Origin: Bacteroidota bacterium
Lineage (GTDB): Bacteria; Bacteroidota; Bacteroidia; Chitinophagales; Saprospiraceae
DNA: 9,220 nucleotides
Reading direction: 5' to 3'
Assembly (NCBI GenBank): GCA_018969455.1
Contig: JAGWYI010000128.1
Location: forward strand, 1 to 9,220
Shown here: in pieces, positions 5,231-9,220 of the stretch
Layout: each line of letters starts with the position of its first letter
How positions within the stretch are numbered: position 1 is the first letter of the stretch
The notes under the pieces: generated by a model
Database searches by the model: none
Seen by the model: the letters and a program-made list of their open reading frames with translations, nothing else
Told to the model about the DNA's origin: nothing
Position numbers and translations under genes: made by a program

Positions 5231-8200
5231 ATGTACCGCGAATACAAACAACTCAACCTCCCCGCACTCGACGCTGAAATCCTGCAATTCTGGGAGGACG
5301 AACAGATTTTTAAAAAATCCATCGAACAACGCCCGGCCGATCAATCCTACGTTTTTTATGAAGGTCCGCCTTCGGCAAATGGAAAACCCGGCATCCACCA
5401 CGTAATGGCGCGCACCGTAAAGGATCTGTTCTGCCGCTACCAAACGCTGAAAGGCCGCCGCGTGGCCCGAAAAGGCGGCTGGGATACCCACGGCCTGCCC
5501 ATCGAATTGCAGGTGGAAAAAGAACTCGGCATCACGAAGGAAGACATCGGTAAAAAAATTACCGTCGAGGAATACAACCAGGCTTGCCGCGATACCGTGA
5601 TGCGGTACAAGGACCTGTGGGACGATATTACCCGCAAAATGGGCTACTGGGTCGACCTTGATGACCCTTACATCACTTTTGAAAACAATTACATCGAGTC
5701 GGTATGGAACCTGCTCGAACGCCTGTACCATAAAAAAACCGCAAGCGGCGCGCCTTTCCTGTACAAAGGCTTTACCATACAGCCATACAGCCCGGCAGCA
5801 GGAACCGGCCTGAGCTCCCATGAATTGAACCTGCCCGGGTGCTACAAAGAAGTGACCGACCTCTCCGCTGTGGTGATGTTCAAGGTGAAAAACACCGAAA
5901 AATCGGCCTTTTTATTTAGTACAGAAGCAGAAGACGTGCGCATCATGGCCTGGACCACCACGCCCTGGACCCTGCCTTCCAACGTGGCGCTTACCGTAGG
6001 CCCCGACATCCATTACGCCAAAGTACGCACTTTCAACCCATATACGGCGCAAGCAGTGAGCGTTATTCTGGCTTCCGAACGCCTGAGCGCGTATTTTAAC
6101 CCGGAAAATGCCTCCATACCCATGGAACCGCACGACCCGGCAGCCAAAAACCCGGCAATCCCCTACCGCATCGACCGTACTTTTTACGGACGCGATTTGC
6201 TGGGCATCCACTACGAACAATTGTTGCCTTACGTTACCTCACCCGAACTCGAAACCGATGGTTTCGTGGTGATTGGCGGCAACTGGGTCACCACTGAAGA
6301 CGGCACCGGAGTGGTGCATACCGCACCCTATTTTGGCGCCGATGACTTCCGGGCCTGTAAAGAAAACAAGGTGCCGTTTATCGGCGTATATGACGATAAA
6401 GGCCGTTTGCAGCCGCTGGTCGACAGACAAGGGCGTTTTGTGCAGGAAATGGGTGAATTCGCCGGTATGTATGTCAAAGCCGAGTACTACCCGAAGGAAG
6501 TTACCGCCGATAAATCTTTCAAATCGACCGATTTGCTCATCAGTCTGAAATTGAAAGACGAAGGAAAGGCTTTTAAAATTGAAAAATACAAACACAACTA
6601 TCCCCATTGCTGGCGGACCGACAAACCGGTGCTGTATTACCCGCTCGATTCCTGGTTTATTCGGGCCTCGGCGGCCAAAGAACGCATGGCCGAACTGAAT
6701 AAAACCATCAACTGGAAACCGGAATCTACCGGAAGCGGCCGATTCGGCCAATGGCTTGAAAATTTGCAAGACTGGAACCTGAGCCGCTCCCGTTATTGGG
6801 GCATCCCCTTGCCCATCTGGCGTACAGAAGATGAAAGTGAAGAAGTATGCTTTGGTTCGGTGGAAGCGCTCAAACAACGCGTGCAGGATGCAAATGCCTT
6901 CATCAACAGCAAAGCCGGACAGGAATTGCTCAGTCAACAGGAAATAGAAGCGGTGATTCGCAGCTATGATTTGGTCATGCGCGATGATTTTGACCTGCAC
7001 CGGCCTTACATCGACCAGGTGGTGCTCATCGCTACCAACGGTAAGCCCATGTACCGCGAATCGGACCTGATTGACGTATGGTTCGATTCGGGCTCCATGC
7101 CATACGCCCAGTGGCACTACCCGTTTGAAAACGAAGAAACCTTCAAACGCAATTTCCCGGCCGATTTCATCGCAGAAGGCGTGGATCAAACCCGCGGCTG
7201 GTTTTATACCCTGCATGCCATTGCGGTGCTGTGTTTTGATTCGGTGGCATATAAAAACGTGGTTTCCAACGGCCTGGTGCTGGATAAAGAAGGCAACAAA
7301 ATGTCGAAATCCAAGGGAAATGTGGTGGATCCTTTCAACACCATCGATACATATGGCGCGGATGCCACCCGTTGGTATATGATTTCCAATGCTGCACCCT
7401 GGGAAAACCTCAAATTCGACCTTGGCGGCATTCTGGAAAGTCGGAACAAGTTTTTTGGAACGCTTTTTAATACCTACAACTTCTTTGCGCTGTACGCCAA
7501 CCTCGACCAATGGGCCATCGACGAACAAAACACGATGCCTTATGCAGAGCGCAGCGAACTCGACCGCTGGGTTGTATCCAAATTGTACAACCTGGTGAAC
7601 GATTACCGCAATGCCATGGACGATTACGAGCCCACCAAGGCTGCACGCGCCATCGAATTGTTTGTAGATGAACACCTGAGCAACTGGTATGTGCGCCTTT
7701 CCCGCCGCCGTTTCTGGCGTGGCGACATGGGCCCCGACAAACGCGCGGCCTACGAAACCCTGTTCGAATGCCTCATGGTGGTGAGCCAGTTGTCGGCCAG
7801 CCTCGCGCCCTTCTTTGCTGATTGGATGTACCGAAACCTGACTGCGCCCCTGCGCGAAAAAGCGAAACACCTGCACACGCCGCTCCGCCACGAATCGGTG
7901 CATCTCACCGATTTGACCCAGCCGGATCCCGGAAAAATTGACCAGGCGCTCGAAACCCGCATGGATTATGCCCAACGCATCTGCTCCCTGGCGCTCAGCA
8001 TCCGCAAAAAAGAAAAATTGCGGGTACGCCAGCCCTTGCAAAAAATCCTGCTCCCGGTACTCGACGAAGCCTTTATCAGCGACGTGGAGGGGGTAAAAGA
8101 TCTGATTTTGAGTGAAATAAACGTAAAAGAAATCGAGTACATCACCGACGCCAGCGGTTTGTTGAAAAAAGGCGCCAAGGCCAATTTCAAAACCCTGGGC

Positions 8201-8686
8201 GGCAAACTCGGCAAAGACATGAAAGCGGCGGCCGACCTGATCGCGGGAATGAGCAATGCGGAAATCAATGCCCTGGAAAAAAGCGGCAGCAAAACTGTGG
8301 AATTGAACGGCAATACCTACACGCTCACACCGGAAGACCTGCTCATCAGCACCGAAGACCTGCCCGGCTGGAAAGTAGCATCCGATGGCAGCCTGACGGT
8401 TGCCCTCGATGTGACGCTCAACGATGCGCTCTTGGCCGAAGGAACCGCACGCGACCTGGTGAATCGCATCCAGAATGTACGCAAGGAGCAAAACTTCCAG
8501 GTAACCGACCGTATTGTGGTGCAAATTGAAAAGCATCCGGCCATTCTGGAGGCCGTACTGCAGTTTGGCGATTACATCAAAGCAGAGGTGCTGGCCGAGT
8601 CCATCATTCTGGAAGAAGCACTCGAAGCCGAAAAAGTGGAATTGAACGATCAGGTGAGCCTGGGAATTTTGGTTTCTTTGAATTAA
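5231..8686 (+). CDS. ileS: Isoleucyl-tRNA synthetase, type 2 (IleRS2) with GIHH signature
   Basis: A 1151-residue class I synthetase that activates isoleucine with ATP and charges tRNA-Ile in the cytoplasm. The Rossmann catalytic domain opens with YEGPPSANGKPGIHHV (43-58), where the HIGH signature reads GIHH (54-57). KMSKS is at 690-694. The inserted CP1 editing domain spans roughly 185-400, with TTTPWTLPSN at 242-251 and HTAPYFGADD at 363-372. Further IleRS motifs are LSRSRYWGIPLPIW (517-530) and DVWFDSGSMPYAQ (615-627). The anticodon-binding helical domain follows from about 770 (SELDRWVVSKL), with a long C-terminal region to 1151. Length and the eukaryote-like C-terminus place it in type 2, usual in Bacteroidota. 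Swapping the first and third HIGH residues is known in IleRS2 enzymes highly resistant to mupirocin. No T-box-like leader or Shine-Dalgarno sequence is visible upstream. Confidence 0.97.
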   Translation: MYREYKQLNLPALDAEILQFWEDEQIFKKSIEQRPADQSYVFYEGPPSANGKPGIHHVMARTVKDLFCRYQTLKGRRVARKGGWDTHGLPIELQVEKELGITKEDIGKKITVEEYNQACRDTVMRYKDLWDDITRKMGYWVDLDDPYITFENNYIESVWNLLERLYHKKTASGAPFLYKGFTIQPYSPAAGTGLSSHELNLPGCYKEVTDLSAVVMFKVKNTEKSAFLFSTEAEDVRIMAWTTTPWTLPSNVALTVGPDIHYAKVRTFNPYTAQAVSVILASERLSAYFNPENASIPMEPHDPAAKNPAIPYRIDRTFYGRDLLGIHYEQLLPYVTSPELETDGFVVIGGNWVTTEDGTGVVHTAPYFGADDFRACKENKVPFIGVYDDKGRLQPLVDRQGRFVQEMGEFAGMYVKAEYYPKEVTADKSFKSTDLLISLKLKDEGKAFKIEKYKHNYPHCWRTDKPVLYYPLDSWFIRASAAKERMAELNKTINWKPESTGSGRFGQWLENLQDWNLSRSRYWGIPLPIWRTEDESEEVCFGSVEALKQRVQDANAFINSKAGQELLSQQEIEAVIRSYDLVMRDDFDLHRPYIDQVVLIATNGKPMYRESDLIDVWFDSGSMPYAQWHYPFENEETFKRNFPADFIAEGVDQTRGWFYTLHAIAVLCFDSVAYKNVVSNGLVLDKEGNKMSKSKGNVVDPFNTIDTYGADATRWYMISNAAPWENLKFDLGGILESRNKFFGTLFNTYNFFALYANLDQWAIDEQNTMPYAERSELDRWVVSKLYNLVNDYRNAMDDYEPTKAARAIELFVDEHLSNWYVRLSRRRFWRGDMGPDKRAAYETLFECLMVVSQLSASLAPFFADWMYRNLTAPLREKAKHLHTPLRHESVHLTDLTQPDPGKIDQALETRMDYAQRICSLALSIRKKEKLRVRQPLQKILLPVLDEAFISDVEGVKDLILSEINVKEIEYITDASGLLKKGAKANFKTLGGKLGKDMKAAADLIAGMSNAEINALEKSGSKTVELNGNTYTLTPEDLLISTEDLPGWKVASDGSLTVALDVTLNDALLAEGTARDLVNRIQNVRKEQNFQVTDRIVVQIEKHPAILEAVLQFGDYIKAEVLAESIILEEALEAEKVELNDQVSLGILVSLN

Positions 8687-8692
8687 ACCTAA

Positions 8693-8746
8693 AAAGAAAC
8701 GCCTTGTCGGGCTGAACAGGTGTCGGTTCGACAAGGCAGTTTCTTT
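8693..8746 (+). terminator. Probable intrinsic terminator after ileS
   Basis: Bases 8693-8709 pair with 8729-8746 in a 17-base-pair stem with a single bulged A at 8738. The GC-rich inner part is GCCTTGTCG/CGACAAGGC, and the outer part pairs AAAGAAAC with GTTTCTTT, giving a U-rich 3' arm. The loop is 19 bases. It begins 6 bases after the ileS stop codon and precedes the next gene, so it should end the ileS transcript. Confidence 0.75.
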
Positions 8747-8776
8747 AAATATGAAATATTATAAATACATAACCAA

Positions 8777-9220
8777 ATGAAATTCAAATTTTTTACCGTT
8801 TTACTCTTCCTGCTCGCCAGCGCCGCGCGCATGCACGCGCAAAGCGATGCGCCGATCCGTTTTTCCTTCAACCACATCGCCTTGTCGGTTACCAAGCTCG
8901 ATCAATCGGCAGCCTTTTACATGCGCGTGTTGCACCTGCCCGAAATCACCAACCGCACCCAAAAACCGGGGATTCGCTGGTTTTCCCTGGGTGATGGCAA
9001 AGAATTACACCTGATTTCCACCATTGCCGGACCAATCCAGATCAACAAGGCCGTGCACATGGCCCTTACCACACCCGATTTTGATGCGCTGGTGCAGTAT
9101 TTAATTCAGGAAAAAATCCCGTATTCCGATTGGCCGGGCGTCCCCAACCAGTACACCACCCGCGCCGATGGCATCCGCCAGGTGTATTTCCAAGACCCTG
9201 ACGGCTACTGGATTGAGGTG
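8777..9220 (+). CDS. Secreted VOC (glyoxalase/bleomycin-resistance fold) family protein, partial
   Basis: The gene starts at ATG 8777 and stays open for 148 codons to the window edge, so its end is missing. The first 21 or so residues look like a Sec signal peptide: MKFKFF, a hydrophobic VLLFLLASAA core, then MHA before QS, which suggests cleavage after Ala21 and export to the periplasm. The rest has the vicinal-oxygen-chelate pattern: FNHIALSVTKLDQSAAFY (31-48), KELHLIS (75-81), AVHMALTTPDFDAL (92-105) and QDPDGYWIEV (139-148). Candidate metal ligands are His33, Glu76 or His78, His94 and Glu147. In this fold such residues support glyoxalase, dioxygenase or thiol-transfer chemistry; the substrate cannot be told. 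Exported VOC proteins are less common than cytoplasmic ones. It follows the ileS terminator, so it probably has its own promoter, but I see only a one-mismatch -7-like box (TAAATATG, 8746-8753). Confidence 0.85.
   Translation, partial: MKFKFFTVLLFLLASAARMHAQSDAPIRFSFNHIALSVTKLDQSAAFYMRVLHLPEITNRTQKPGIRWFSLGDGKELHLISTIAGPIQINKAVHMALTTPDFDALVQYLIQEKIPYSDWPGVPNQYTTRADGIRQVYFQDPDGYWIEV

Noticed and set aside
6239..8734. Long minus-strand open frame of 831 codons opposite ileS
   Set aside because: It is a mirror of the ileS codon pattern, with low-complexity Phe/His/Gly-rich sequence and no recognisable domain, on the opposite strand of an intact essential gene.

Overview
The window looks like chromosomal, mostly housekeeping DNA from a member of the Bacteroidota. 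This rests on the large type-2 isoleucyl-tRNA synthetase, the TadA N-terminus (MLSVYSDEYFM), start codons without Shine-Dalgarno sequences in A/T-rich leaders, and a TAnnTTTG-type -7 element before the sigma factor gene. Base composition is balanced to moderately GC-rich in genes and very AT-rich in one promoter region. A Saprospiria/Chitinophagia-like lineage is a guess only.

Layout. (1) Positions 1-877 (+): the last codons of one ECF-type sigma factor gene with a strong terminator, an AT-rich regulatory region, then a complete ECF sigma factor gene. The two genes end in nearly the same sequence, so they are tandem paralogs. (2) Around 888-933: a hairpin between convergent genes, probably a bidirectional terminator. 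(3) Positions 931-3423 (-): four genes in the order tadA, a Bcp/PrxQ-type thiol peroxidase, a DUF2071/YqjF-like protein and an atypical short-chain dehydrogenase. The last three are only 5 and 9 bases apart and look like one transcription unit; tadA is separated by 76 bases. (4) Positions 3424-3588: a divergent promoter region. (5) Positions 3589-8686 (+): guaB (IMP dehydrogenase) and ileS, separated by 151 bases that hold a large imperfect inverted repeat made of 14-base units. (6) A terminator hairpin follows ileS. After it comes the start of a secreted VOC/glyoxalase-fold protein that runs off the window.

The genes cover guanine nucleotide synthesis (guaB), decoding (tadA makes inosine-34 in tRNA, ileS charges tRNA-Ile), peroxide defence (bcp) and transcription control (the ECF factors). 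I see no mobile element, CRISPR array, tRNA or rRNA gene, and no convincing new multi-gene system. The points most worth a second look are the GIHH form of the HIGH signature in IleRS (linked to mupirocin hyper-resistance), the SDR without the normal Tyr/Lys catalytic pair, the tandem sigma paralogs with phased repeats upstream, four TTTG motifs spaced exactly 21 bases apart before guaB, and the guaB-ileS inverted repeat.
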